A DNA stretch of 64,000 nucleotides, from NCBI RefSeq assembly GCF_000178155.2, contig NZ_ADKM02000008.1, positions 41,824 to 105,823 on the forward strand, written 5' to 3'. Each line of letters starts with the position of its first letter. Within the stretch, counting starts at the first letter, position 1. Shown in pieces: positions 33,898 to 41,686 of the stretch. The position numbers and the translations under genes were made by a program. Under the pieces are notes generated by a model. It worked only from the letters and a program-made list of their open reading frames with translations, was not told the DNA's origin and did no database searches. The stretch is from Hominimerdicola alba 8 (GTDB lineage Bacteria; Bacillota; Clostridia; Oscillospirales; Ruminococcaceae).

Positions 33898-35056
33898 GCG
33901 AATGCCTGTATGGGCGATGGCAGTCACCGATACACTGCTGATATGCGCGGCTGTGGGGACTTTTATGCTGTTTGACTATGTAATGCCGCACAGTTCAGGC
34001 GAACAAGGTACTGTGGTGGCGCAGGTAGACAGCGATACAAAGAACAGTTTCGTTCTGCCGACATCGGGCAACAAGGAAGCCGAAGAGGACATCGAAAAGA
34101 GCATCAGCAGTGAAGCTGACAATGAAAGCTCGGCAGAAAGTAAGGCTGAGGCAGAAAGTTCGGCAGCCGAAAAAGCGGAAAGTTCTGCCGAAAAGAACGA
34201 GAACAGATCAAGTTCAAGGAAGAAAGAGCGTCGCGAACACACTTCTGAAAACTGGTACGACAATACAGGCACTGATGAATACACTGCTGATGATACGTTG
34301 GTGCAGTCGGTGCTTAATGCAGATGTTCAGGCGGAACAGGTGCAGTATTATGAGAGCGATGACGCTGTGATAACCATTGAAAAGAAATGGTTCGGTGAGG
34401 GTGATGACAAGGTCACTTACTACGCGGCTGACATATATGTCAGCAGTGTGGATGTGCTGAAAACGGCGCTGGCAGAGGACACTTACGGCAAGAATATCAA
34501 GGACTCGATATTCAACATGGCTGCCGAACATGGTGCTGTATTCGCAGTGAACGGCGATTTCTATGGCAATTCGGAAGAAGGCATAGTGGTGCGCAACGGC
34601 GTGAAATACCGCGACAATCTCAACGATGTGGACATATGCGTGCTGTTCACAAACGGCGAGATGAAGACCTACACCTATGAAGAATTTGACACTGATGCGG
34701 TACTGGCACAAGGCGTATGGCAGGCATGGTGTTTCGGACCGATGCTTCTGGACGGGAACGGCGGAGTTCTGGAAACGTTCAACACCACGACCTACCTCAA
34801 CAGCGAAAATCCACGTTCAGCGATAGGCTATATCGCACCAGGTCATTACAAGATAATAACTGTTGACGGTCGTGACCCCGGTTACTCAAAGGGTGTCACC
34901 CTCAGTGAACTGGCGGCGATAATGTCGGATGAGGGCTGTATGACCGCGTATAATCTTGACGGCGGCTGTTCGGCAATGATGGTATATGACGGAGAACTTG
35001 TGAACATTCCCGACAGAGGACGCGAGATAAGTGACATTATCTATATCGGAGGGTAA
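33887..35056 (+). CDS. Membrane-anchored phosphodiester glycosidase (NAGPA/DUF2233) family protein
   Basis: 389 residues. One N-terminal transmembrane segment (about 8-28) leads to a long Ser/Glu/Lys-rich low-complexity linker (60-120), then the NAGPA domain. Its landmarks are AVFAVNGDFYGN, VVRNGVKYR, WCFGPMLLDGNG, PRSAIGYIAPGHYKIITVDG and the closing YNLDGGCSAMMVYDG. Members cleave GlcNAc-1-phosphodiester-like bonds. Bacterial ones are linked to extracellular polysaccharide and wall teichoic-type polymers. Placed between a lipid-sugar transferase and a small membrane protein, it probably trims or modifies a surface glycan (inference). Confidence 0.88.
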   Translation: MKNKRMPVWAMAVTDTLLICAAVGTFMLFDYVMPHSSGEQGTVVAQVDSDTKNSFVLPTSGNKEAEEDIEKSISSEADNESSAESKAEAESSAAEKAESSAEKNENRSSSRKKERREHTSENWYDNTGTDEYTADDTLVQSVLNADVQAEQVQYYESDDAVITIEKKWFGEGDDKVTYYAADIYVSSVDVLKTALAEDTYGKNIKDSIFNMAAEHGAVFAVNGDFYGNSEEGIVVRNGVKYRDNLNDVDICVLFTNGEMKTYTYEEFDTDAVLAQGVWQAWCFGPMLLDGNGGVLETFNTTTYLNSENPRSAIGYIAPGHYKIITVDGRDPGYSKGVTLSELAAIMSDEGCMTAYNLDGGCSAMMVYDGELVNIPDRGREISDIIYIGG

Positions 35057-35059
35057 GGC

Positions 35060-35302
35060 ATGAAAAGACTGGCAAGGATACTTCCCCACGCAACAATAGT
35101 TATGGTGGGCATGTTCATATTCTTCTGGGTGCTGGATATAATGAACCCGACAATGAATTTCATAAACCGCAAGGTTTCAAACAAGCTGATGATAATAATG
35201 CTGGTGCTTTCGATGGTGACTGCCATTATGGACATCTACCATGAGAGAAAGTGTGACAGGCTGAAAAAACTCAGCGAGGAAAGTTCTGATAAAGGTCGGT
35301 GA
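35060..35302 (+). CDS. Small two-helix membrane protein of the glycan operon
   Basis: 80 residues: a basic start (MKRLARILPHATIVMVGMFI), two hydrophobic helices (about 12-28 and 43-60), then a charged cytoplasmic tail (HERKCDRLKKLSEESSDKGR). GGAGGG precedes the ATG. It starts 3 nt after the glycosidase stop, so it is certainly in the same transcript. No family recognised; a chaperone or accessory to the GT2-GtrA protein is conceivable but unproven. Confidence 0.7.
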   Translation: MKRLARILPHATIVMVGMFIFFWVLDIMNPTMNFINRKVSNKLMIIMLVLSMVTAIMDIYHERKCDRLKKLSEESSDKGR

Positions 35303-35317
35303 TCTTAAGTTGGGGCA

Positions 35318-35356
35318 CCCGGCTGACACACCGCAGAAACAGCGGTCTTACAGAAC
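35318..35356 (-). repeat. Interspersed repeat, copy C (diverged core)
   Basis: On the minus strand this segment contains GTTCTGTA, then CCGCTGTTT, GGTGTGTCAGC and a closing GGG. It matches the core of copies A (46482-46558) and B (63835-63911) with one extra base and several substitutions. A small ACCGC/GCGGT hairpin is intact here (35330-35346). It lies between two plus-strand genes. Confidence 0.6.
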
Positions 35357-35377
35357 GAAAGATGTGGCACAGGAAAT

Positions 35378-35995
35378 ATGCTTTTTATACAATCATTGAA
35401 TACTTATTACGAAAAACATGGACGATCATCTGAATATGCGCGGCTGAGGACAGGTGATCTGTTCCGCAGGATAGATGTAAGCAAGATCGGTGAGTGTGAA
35501 GTGTTCGCACAGCTGATAAGCATGAGATATGATATCCGCAGTGGAGTTTCGCAGGCAGAACCGTACAGTGAAACATACAGGAAATACGGCAAAAGTATTT
35601 TTACCGAAGGCACAAGGGACAGATACAAGAATTTCAACGACCTGATGCAATTCATACGCATTTTCAAGGAAGATGACAGATACAGGATAATGTTCTGCGA
35701 TGAAAACGTTGAGTGGTGCCCTACAAAGCGTCGGGGACACAATGAAGCATTCTGCGATACGAACTCCATATATTATCACAGGGATATGCTGAACGAAACG
35801 GCATTCGTTCTTGATAAAGGCGGATATGGCAGGATAATATACAACAACCGATACGTTGATCCCGACAATCAGCACTGGCATTACGGCTGGCATATCTACA
35901 ATATCATCAGCTGTGATATTACCGAATGCAGAGAAAAAATGTTTTTCCAAAAACAGCCCGAACACGAATACAGACAGCTTCTTGATCTCAGATAA
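35378..35995 (+). CDS. Uncharacterised soluble protein
   Basis: 205 residues, no membrane segment, rich in Arg, Tyr, Asp and Glu. It contains FRRIDVSKIGECEVFAQLIS, YKNFNDLMQFIRIFKEDDR and IMFCDENVEWCPTKRRGHNE, then YRYVDPDN-like and HWHYGWHIYNIISCDITEC stretches. The aromatic/His-rich C-terminal part could be a binding surface, but I recognise no family. The AGGA ends only 3 nt before the ATG, so the start is uncertain. A diverged copy of the interspersed repeat lies immediately upstream and a terminator follows. Confidence 0.65.
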   Translation: MLFIQSLNTYYEKHGRSSEYARLRTGDLFRRIDVSKIGECEVFAQLISMRYDIRSGVSQAEPYSETYRKYGKSIFTEGTRDRYKNFNDLMQFIRIFKEDDRYRIMFCDENVEWCPTKRRGHNEAFCDTNSIYYHRDMLNETAFVLDKGGYGRIIYNNRYVDPDNQHWHYGWHIYNIISCDITECREKMFFQKQPEHEYRQLLDLR

Positions 35996-36000
35996 TATAG

Positions 36001-36036
36001 ATCCCCTGAACGTTTTTAAGCGCTCAGGGGATTTTT
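36001..36036. terminator. Bidirectional terminator
   Basis: A 12-bp stem with one mismatch (36001-36012 with 36021-36032), 8-nt loop, followed by T residues on the plus strand. It lies between the convergent 35378 gene and glgB. Confidence 0.85.
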
Positions 36037-36037
36037 A

Positions 36038-37816
36038 TCAGTATCTCTGTTTAATTATGGTACAACTCAACGGGGCAAGCTGTATGTTCAGATTATAATT
36101 ATATGAGCGCAAGTCACGGTTAAGGCAGTTTGTGCCTGCGTAGATGTCTTTATCGGAGTTGAGGAGTTCTTCATAATCGCCGTTTTGCTCGACTTTCAGC
36201 CCGTATTTTTGGGGAAGTCCCGAAAAATTGAACACGAAGTATATACCCTTGCCGCTTTCTTCTTTTCTGACAAAAGCGTATATCGACTGGTTGCTGTTGT
36301 TGGCATCGACCCAGCGGAAATACCCTGAATTGTAGTCATTTGCGTAAAGTGCAGGTTCATTCAGGTAGATGCGGTGGAGTTCTTTGACATAGTGGTGTAC
36401 CGAGTCATGGGCGGGATAGGTCAGCAAGTTCCAGCCAAGTTCCTTGTTGGAACGCCATTCCATATACTCAGCTATCTCGTTGCCCATGAAATTCAGCTTT
36501 TTGCCGGGATGACCGAACTGGAATGCGTACAGGCACTTGATGGTAGCTATCTTCTCCTCGTGCTTGCCGAAGCATTTGTCAAGCATGGTCTGCTTGCCGT
36601 GTACCACTTCATCGTGGGAGTACGGCAGTATGAATAGGTCATTATAGAAATAACTCATGGAGAAAGTCATTTTGTTATGATGTGCGCGGCGCTCGTATGG
36701 GGGTGTCTTCACATAGTTGATGGTATCGTGCATATAGCCCAAGTCCCACTTGTAGTCAAAGCCCAGCCCGCCGAATTCCACAGGGGCAGTGACTTTGGTG
36801 TAGTCGGTGGAATCCTCAGCAAAGAGGATAACATCGGGGTGGGCTTTCTGAATGGCGTAGTTGGTGTTTTTGAGGAACCATATACCCGTGTCATTCAAAC
36901 GCTCGTCACGCCTGCCGTGATGGAATATAAGGTTAGCCACAGCGTCATAGCGCAGACCGTCAACGTGGAATTTCTCTATCCAGAAATTCACGGCAGACTT
37001 CACAAAACTCAGCACATGGGGCTTGCTGTAGTCAAACAGTGCAGTACCCCACTCCGAAAAGCGCTCTTCCTCACGGTCAGACTCAAAGAGGAAGCTGCCG
37101 TCATATATATGAAGTGCATAAAAATCGGTAACAAAGTGTACAGGCACGAAATCGAGGATAACGCCGATACCTTCGCGGTGGCAGGCATCAATAAAGCGCA
37201 TAAGCCCCGCAGGTTCGCCGTAGCGCGAGGTCGCTGAGAAATAGCCTGTCACCTGATAGCCCCATGAACCGTCAAATGGGTACTCTGTCAGCGGCAGAAG
37301 TTCGATGTGAGTATAGTTCATCTCCTTGACATAAGGTATCAGCAGGTCGATCATCTCATCGTAGCTGTAAAGGCGGTCGTCCTCTTCGCTGTCAAATTTA
37401 GTGCGCCACGAACCGAAGTGTACTTCGTAGATATTCATGGGCTTATCGTAACATTTATCGCGCTTTGCCAGCCATTCACCGTCCTGCCAGTCATGGCAGT
37501 CGATATCGTAAACAATGGAAGCGTTTTTGGGTCTGACCTCGCTGTAAAAAGCAAACGGGTCAGAGCGATAGTGCTTCTGCAAAGACTGTGTCGTTATTAG
37601 AAACTGGTAGATATCACCCTTTGCGGCAGGGCGGACAGTTTCCCAGACACCGCTTTCAAGACGCTCCATATCAAACTCAGCACCGTTTAGCATCAGCTTT
37701 ACATCGCGGGCGTTGGGTGCGTATGTGGCAAAGCGCACTCCCCCATCGACAAAATGTGCGCCGAAATAGTCATAAGCACGCATGCTCTGCCCTTGCAGGA
37801 ATTCGTTAATTATCAT
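36038..37816 (-). CDS. glgB: 1,4-alpha-glucan branching enzyme GlgB
   Basis: 592-residue GH13 enzyme that adds alpha-1,6 branches to glycogen. A short N-terminal CBM48-like domain (YAPNARDVKLMLNG, GVWETV) is followed by the catalytic barrel: HIELLPLTEYPFDGSWGYQV, GVILDFVPVHF, DGLRYDAVANLI with the nucleophile Asp, ILFAEDSTD with the acid/base Glu, and LPYSHDEVVHGK with the transition-state Asp. FNFMGNEIAEYMEW-like text and a beta-rich C-terminal domain complete it. It is shorter than E. coli GlgB because the extra N-terminal module is missing, which is common. No other glycogen gene is adjacent. Confidence 0.95.
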   Translation of the reverse strand: MIINEFLQGQSMRAYDYFGAHFVDGGVRFATYAPNARDVKLMLNGAEFDMERLESGVWETVRPAAKGDIYQFLITTQSLQKHYRSDPFAFYSEVRPKNASIVYDIDCHDWQDGEWLAKRDKCYDKPMNIYEVHFGSWRTKFDSEEDDRLYSYDEMIDLLIPYVKEMNYTHIELLPLTEYPFDGSWGYQVTGYFSATSRYGEPAGLMRFIDACHREGIGVILDFVPVHFVTDFYALHIYDGSFLFESDREEERFSEWGTALFDYSKPHVLSFVKSAVNFWIEKFHVDGLRYDAVANLIFHHGRRDERLNDTGIWFLKNTNYAIQKAHPDVILFAEDSTDYTKVTAPVEFGGLGFDYKWDLGYMHDTINYVKTPPYERRAHHNKMTFSMSYFYNDLFILPYSHDEVVHGKQTMLDKCFGKHEEKIATIKCLYAFQFGHPGKKLNFMGNEIAEYMEWRSNKELGWNLLTYPAHDSVHHYVKELHRIYLNEPALYANDYNSGYFRWVDANNSNQSIYAFVRKEESGKGIYFVFNFSGLPQKYGLKVEQNGDYEELLNSDKDIYAGTNCLNRDLRSYNYNLNIQLAPLSCTIIKQRY

Positions 37817-37854
37817 ATTTGTTCACGTCCTTAAAAATAATTTACTAAAATCAC

Positions 37855-37882
37855 TTGAATTTTTTTTTGATTGTGTTATAAT
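37855..37882 (+). promoter_or_regulatory. Sigma-A promoter of the tetR-like gene
   Basis: TTGAAT (37855-37860), 16-bp T-rich spacer, TATAAT (37877-37882) with extended TGT. Confidence 0.65.
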
Positions 37883-37919
37883 TATATATGGTATTATGCC
37901 GTAATGAAAGGAAAAACAG

Positions 37920-38480
37920 ATGTCAACATCAACTATAACCAAGTCAGCACTCTGCAAAGCTCTTAAAGAGCTTTGCGCGCAAAAGGATTACGAAAAGATC
38001 TCGATATCTGAGATAACGGGTTTCTGCGGAATGAACAGACAGTCCTTCTATTATCATTTTCAGGATAAGGAGGAGCTTTTGTCGTACATATATTACAATG
38101 AGCTTTTCAAGAACATCACCAGAGGTGTCAACTACGATAACTGGTATGAGCGTCTTTAGGGTTTTCTTGAGAACATGCAGAAAGACCGCAGGTTCTACTC
38201 AAACACCCTCAGGAGCAACGAAAAGACCTTTGAGAAATACCTTTACCAGAGCATGCACCGCTTGTTCCTGAGGTTTTTCTACCACGCGGTAGCAAACACC
38301 CGAAAGCGCAGTGACAAGGCGAAATTCTTCGCGGATTTCTACTCACACGGTTTCTGCGGCATGATAATCGACTGGGCTAAACAAGGTATGAAGATATCGC
38401 CGCACATGGTAATGTTGCAGATGAAAGAACTGGCATTTGAGAATGTCATCATCGGCAAGGGCTTCATTGAAAATCTATGA
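37920..38480 (+). pseudogene. TetR-family regulator interrupted by an in-frame amber codon
   Basis: The frame encodes a TetR N-terminal DNA-binding domain: STSTITKSALCKALKELCAQ, YEKISISEITGFCGMNRQSF and YYHFQDKEELLSYIYY. TAG follows at 38157-38159, then the same frame continues without shift: GFLENMQKDRRFYSNTLRSN, YLYQSMHRLFLRFFYHAVAN, FCGMIIDWAKQGMKISPHMV, to a stop at 38480. The second half resembles the C-terminal domain of TetR regulators (TetR_C_8 type). A single CAG-to-TAG or similar change explains it. The truncated 79-residue product keeps the HTH but loses the dimerisation domain. A sequencing error is also possible. GAAAGGA precedes the ATG. Confidence 0.85.
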
Positions 38481-38487
38481 TATCACA

Positions 38488-38523
38488 AATCACGGCAGAG
38501 TGCTCTGCCGTGATTATTTTTTT
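38488..38523. terminator. Bidirectional terminator
   Basis: A 13-bp perfect stem (38488-38500 with 38503-38515) with a minimal loop and a T tract on the plus strand. It lies between the convergent tetR-like gene and galT. Confidence 0.9.
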
Positions 38524-38529
38524 CTGTGC

Positions 38530-40026
38530 TCAGTTTTCGTTTACGTATGCGGCAAATCTGTCAAATGCGGCTTTGCCCTCATCGGTGCGCTTGTAAACTC
38601 CTGCATGTTCAAGCACCTTTGAGAAGACCTTGCCTATCTCGTCTTTGAGAATACCATCGACATTCTCGGTGGTGAATGTGTACTGTTTTTTTAGTTCGTC
38701 TGCCCAATCTGCATGCTTTGATAGGACTTCATCGGCGCGAATGTCATCGCCGCTTACCAGCGCTTTTGCAAGCAGTTCCATCTCGCCCTTTAAGCGCGAT
38801 GGCAGTACTGCCAGACCCATCACCTCGATAAGACCGATATTCTCTTTCTTTATGTGGTGCAGTTCGGCATGGGGGTGGTAAACGCCCAACGGGTGTTCAT
38901 CGGTAGTTATGTTGTTCCTCAGCACCAGATCCATCTCATACCTGCCGCCGCGCATACGTGCTATGGGGGTGATGGTGTTGTGCGGCTCGCCGTCAGTTTC
39001 GGCAAAAATGAATGCCGCTTCATCGGTGTAACCGCGCCAGAGAGTGAGTATCTTGTCAGCCAGATCGACAAGAGCATTTCTGTCACTGCTGTTCAGCCTT
39101 ATGACAGACATCGGCCACTTGACGATGCCTGCTTCGACATTTTCAAACCCACTGAACACCAGCTTGCGCTCGACCTCAGCCTTAGCCATAGCAAATTCGT
39201 AATGACCGCCCTGAAAATGCTCATGCGAGAGGATAGAGCCGCCGACTATGGGCAGGTCGGCATTCGAGCCGACAAAATAGTGCGGGTACTGCTCAACAAA
39301 ATCAAACAGCTTGTTGAAAGCCGACTTGTTTATGACCATCGGGGTATGGGTCTTGTTGAAAAGTATGCAGTGTTCGTTATAATAAACATAAGGTGAATAC
39401 TGCAAGCCCCAGTCTGCGCCGTCAATGGTGACACCGATGATGCGGTGGTTCTGCCTTGCGGGAGAATTGACCCTGCCTGCGTAGCCCACATTCTCATAGC
39501 ACAGCAGGCACTTGGGGTAGCCCGACTGCTTCGCCAGCTTTGCGGCAGCGATGGCTTTGGGGTCTTTTTCGGGCTTGGAGAGATTGATGGTGATATCGAT
39601 CTCACCGTACTGGGTCATTGTCTTCCACCTGACATCTTTACAGATACGGTATCTTCTGATATAGTCGGTATCCTGCGACAGCTTGTAGAAATAATCGGTG
39701 GCATATTCGGCAGATACCGCTTTTTTTTCGGCAAAAGTGCGCTCAACTTCCGACGGGCGCGGAGTCAGCAGACCCATCAGCTTTGTGTCAAAAAGGTCGC
39801 GGTAGACCACAGAATTTTCGCACAGACCTTTTTCGCAGGCATAGTCAAGCAGTTCTGCGAGGGTCGCTTCGAGGTCAATATTCTTATAATCAGCGGATGG
39901 TTCTTCATACTCTTCAAGACCCAGCGCTTCAAGTATGCGGTTTGTTGCCCACACCTTGTCGGCAGGTGCGATAAGCCCTGTTTCAAGACCATAGCAGACT
40001 AACTTTTTTATACTTTCAAATATCAT
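38530..40026 (-). CDS. galT: UDP-glucose--hexose-1-phosphate uridylyltransferase, class II
   Basis: 498 residues, the long Firmicute-type GalT of the Leloir pathway (galactose-1-P + UDP-glucose to UDP-galactose + glucose-1-P). Landmarks: NRILEALGLEEYE near the N-terminus, LMGLLTPRPSEV, CLLCYENVGYAGR, RIIGVTIDGADWGLQYSPYV, PIVGGSILSHEHFQGGHYEF with the histidines of the active site, and NTITPIARMRGGRYEMDLVL. GGGGTG lies 6 nt before the ATG. It stands alone, without galK or galE. Confidence 0.95.
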   Translation of the reverse strand: MIFESIKKLVCYGLETGLIAPADKVWATNRILEALGLEEYEEPSADYKNIDLEATLAELLDYACEKGLCENSVVYRDLFDTKLMGLLTPRPSEVERTFAEKKAVSAEYATDYFYKLSQDTDYIRRYRICKDVRWKTMTQYGEIDITINLSKPEKDPKAIAAAKLAKQSGYPKCLLCYENVGYAGRVNSPARQNHRIIGVTIDGADWGLQYSPYVYYNEHCILFNKTHTPMVINKSAFNKLFDFVEQYPHYFVGSNADLPIVGGSILSHEHFQGGHYEFAMAKAEVERKLVFSGFENVEAGIVKWPMSVIRLNSSDRNALVDLADKILTLWRGYTDEAAFIFAETDGEPHNTITPIARMRGGRYEMDLVLRNNITTDEHPLGVYHPHAELHHIKKENIGLIEVMGLAVLPSRLKGEMELLAKALVSGDDIRADEVLSKHADWADELKKQYTFTTENVDGILKDEIGKVFSKVLEHAGVYKRTDEGKAAFDRFAAYVNEN

Positions 40027-40178
40027 TCAAGACACCCCTGTTTCAGCTTTCAGAATAACTGTTCATTCGGATAATTTTATTATATAATAAAACTGACCTA
40101 AAGTCAACATCTTTTTATGAACTTATGTCATGTCGCGGAAACAGATATTAACAATGTGTTAAATGAGCAGTCTATCCC

Positions 40179-40207
40179 TTGACAAGGGGCTGAAAATGTA
40201 ATATAAT
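40179..40207 (+). promoter_or_regulatory. Consensus sigma-A promoter of the T-box operon
   Basis: TTGACA (40179-40184), 17-bp spacer, TATAAT (40202-40207). The predicted transcription start is about 40214, at the 5' end of the T-box leader. Confidence 0.9.
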
Positions 40208-40213
40208 AATGAC

Positions 40214-40493
40214 TGTAAATATTTGAACGGCGTTGAGAGGAACAAAAACGCTTTACGGAACTTTCAGAGAGCTGCCGCATGGTGCGAGGCAGCATTCCGA
40301 CTGCGCGATAACTCGTCCTTGAGCTGATACGGTGAAATCCGCTTGGCGGGCAGTAGCTGTGTTCGGGTTCTCCCGTTACAGAGATACGCATTGTTCGATG
40401 CGGCAGAGGTGTACAGCGTGAGCTGTGCATGAATGAGAGTGGTAACACGGGTATTTCGCTCGTCTCTATTTTTATAGGGACGGGCGTATTTTA
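40214..40493 (+). ncRNA. T-box leader, specifier probably CUC (leucine)
   Basis: A ~280-nt leader with T-box features in order: a GAGAGGAA kink-turn-like segment near 40235, then the distal stem I CAGAGAGCTGCC with its GCAGC partner. The 3' strand of stem I carries AACTCGTCCTTGAG. Aligned with known leaders (specifier, purine, then UCUUUGAG-like), the specifier is CTC at 40312-40314, a leucine codon. The antiterminator bulge TGGT (40440-40443) pairs with an ACCA tRNA end, as expected for a discriminator A. The competing terminator is a 13-bp stem (40457-40469 with 40474-40486) followed by TATTTT. Uncharged tRNA-Leu should turn on the downstream genes. Confidence 0.85.
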
Positions 40494-40537
40494 GTTGTCG
40501 GGCTTTCTTGACAACATCTATAGCAATCCAACTATTT

Positions 40538-40604
40538 AAATTCACAAAATCCAGTCGCAAAAGCTCTGATTTATGGATTTTGTGACTGGATTTTGTCTGA
40601 ATTT
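40538..40604. repeat. Long inverted repeat between T-box and S66 gene
   Basis: Arms 40544-40562 and 40578-40596 are complementary over 19 bp with one G-T wobble. The pairing extends outward through AAATTC (40538-40543) and GAATTT (40599-40604). The loop is 15 nt. It is not followed by a T run, so it is not an ordinary terminator. It may be a small inverted-repeat insertion or an mRNA stability or attenuation element. A smaller GTTGTC/GACAAC hairpin precedes it near 40495-40515. Confidence 0.65.
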
Positions 40605-40642
40605 TAAGGCGGATCGCTATAATGCGGCAGGGAGGTATACAA

Positions 40643-41686
40643 ATGGTAAAAAATGTGGCTATCGTCAGCCTTTCAAGCGGGCTTGCAGGCGAAGAATATG
40701 AAAAGTTCGCACTGGATATAGGGCTTAAAAGGCTGGAAAAGTACGGAATGAACGTTAAGTTCATGCCGAATGCCCTGAAAGGCATCGAATACCTGAATGA
40801 TCACCCTGAAAAGCGGGCTGATGATCTGTTGCAGGCATTCAAAGACCCTGATACCGACATGATATTATGTGCCATTGGCGGAGATGATACCTACCGTTTG
40901 CTGCCTTACCTGTTTGACAATGATGAACTGAAAAATGCAGTGAGTGACAAGATCTTTCTTGGTTTTTCAGATACGACCATAAATCATTTCATGCTGCACA
41001 AGCTGGGGCTGAACACCTTTTACGGTCAGGCTTTTCTCACGGATATATGTGAGCGCAGCAGCGAGATGCTTCCCTATACGAAGAAGTATTTTGAAGAACT
41101 TATCACCACAGGGACTATCAGTGAGATAACACCCGCTGAGGTGTGGTATGAGGAAAGAACAGCCTTTGATGAAAGTCAGGTGGGCGTGCCGCTGAAAGAG
41201 CATAAATGCAGCGGTTTTGAACTGTTGCAGGGCAGCCCTGTTTTCTCGGGCAGGATACTGGGCGGCTGTATCTGTTCGATGTATGATATGTTTGACAGCG
41301 AACGTAATGAGGATATGCCGCAGCTTTGTAAAAAGTACGGTATCTTTCCCGATAAGGACGAATGGAAAGGGCGTATACTTCTGCTGGAGTCAAGCGAGGA
41401 AAAGCCCTCACCCGAAAAATACCGCAAGTCACTGGATCATCTCAAGGCGGAGGGCGTTTTCGATGCTGTATCGGGCGTTCTGGTGGGAAAACCAATGGAT
41501 GAAGCCTATTCGGAGGAATACAAAAAGCTGCTGGTAAGCGTTATCGACCGTCCCGAACTGCCGATACTTTATGATCTTAATATAGGTCATGCAAACCCAA
41601 GATGTATAATGCCCTTTGGCATAGATGCTGTTGTTGATGCCGAAAAGCAGTGCATAAGGTTCTCAGATCGGGAGCATGCAAAATGA
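40643..41686 (+). CDS. S66 family peptidase (LD-carboxypeptidase / MccF-like)
   Basis: 347 residues. The fold and motifs match peptidase family S66: an N-terminal NVAIVSLSSGLAGEE, ILCAIGGDDTYRLLPYL, and the nucleophile region KIFLGFSDTTINHFMLHK. The GXGXXR-like segment is followed by ILLLESSEEKPSPEKYRKSL with the catalytic Glu. The C-terminal part has VLVGKPMDEA and LPILYDLNIGHANPRCIMPF with the His. S66 includes LD-carboxypeptidases (peptidoglycan recycling) and MccF, which hydrolyses microcin C and aminoacyl-adenylate mimics. T-box control by tRNA-Leu and the downstream leuA favour an amino-acid-linked role (inference). GGGAGG stands 7 nt before the ATG at 40643. Confidence 0.85.
   Translation: MVKNVAIVSLSSGLAGEEYEKFALDIGLKRLEKYGMNVKFMPNALKGIEYLNDHPEKRADDLLQAFKDPDTDMILCAIGGDDTYRLLPYLFDNDELKNAVSDKIFLGFSDTTINHFMLHKLGLNTFYGQAFLTDICERSSEMLPYTKKYFEELITTGTISEITPAEVWYEERTAFDESQVGVPLKEHKCSGFELLQGSPVFSGRILGGCICSMYDMFDSERNEDMPQLCKKYGIFPDKDEWKGRILLLESSEEKPSPEKYRKSLDHLKAEGVFDAVSGVLVGKPMDEAYSEEYKKLLVSVIDRPELPILYDLNIGHANPRCIMPFGIDAVVDAEKQCIRFSDREHAK

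Noticed and set aside
40128..40785. Minus-strand open frames across 40128-40785
   Set aside because: They cover the T-box leader and the start of the S66 gene and encode no recognisable protein. The RNA explanation is much stronger.
40643..41686. Calling the S66 protein a microcin C immunity protein MccF outright
   Set aside because: The family also contains LD-carboxypeptidases. The sequence alone does not separate them, and no microcin biosynthesis gene is present.
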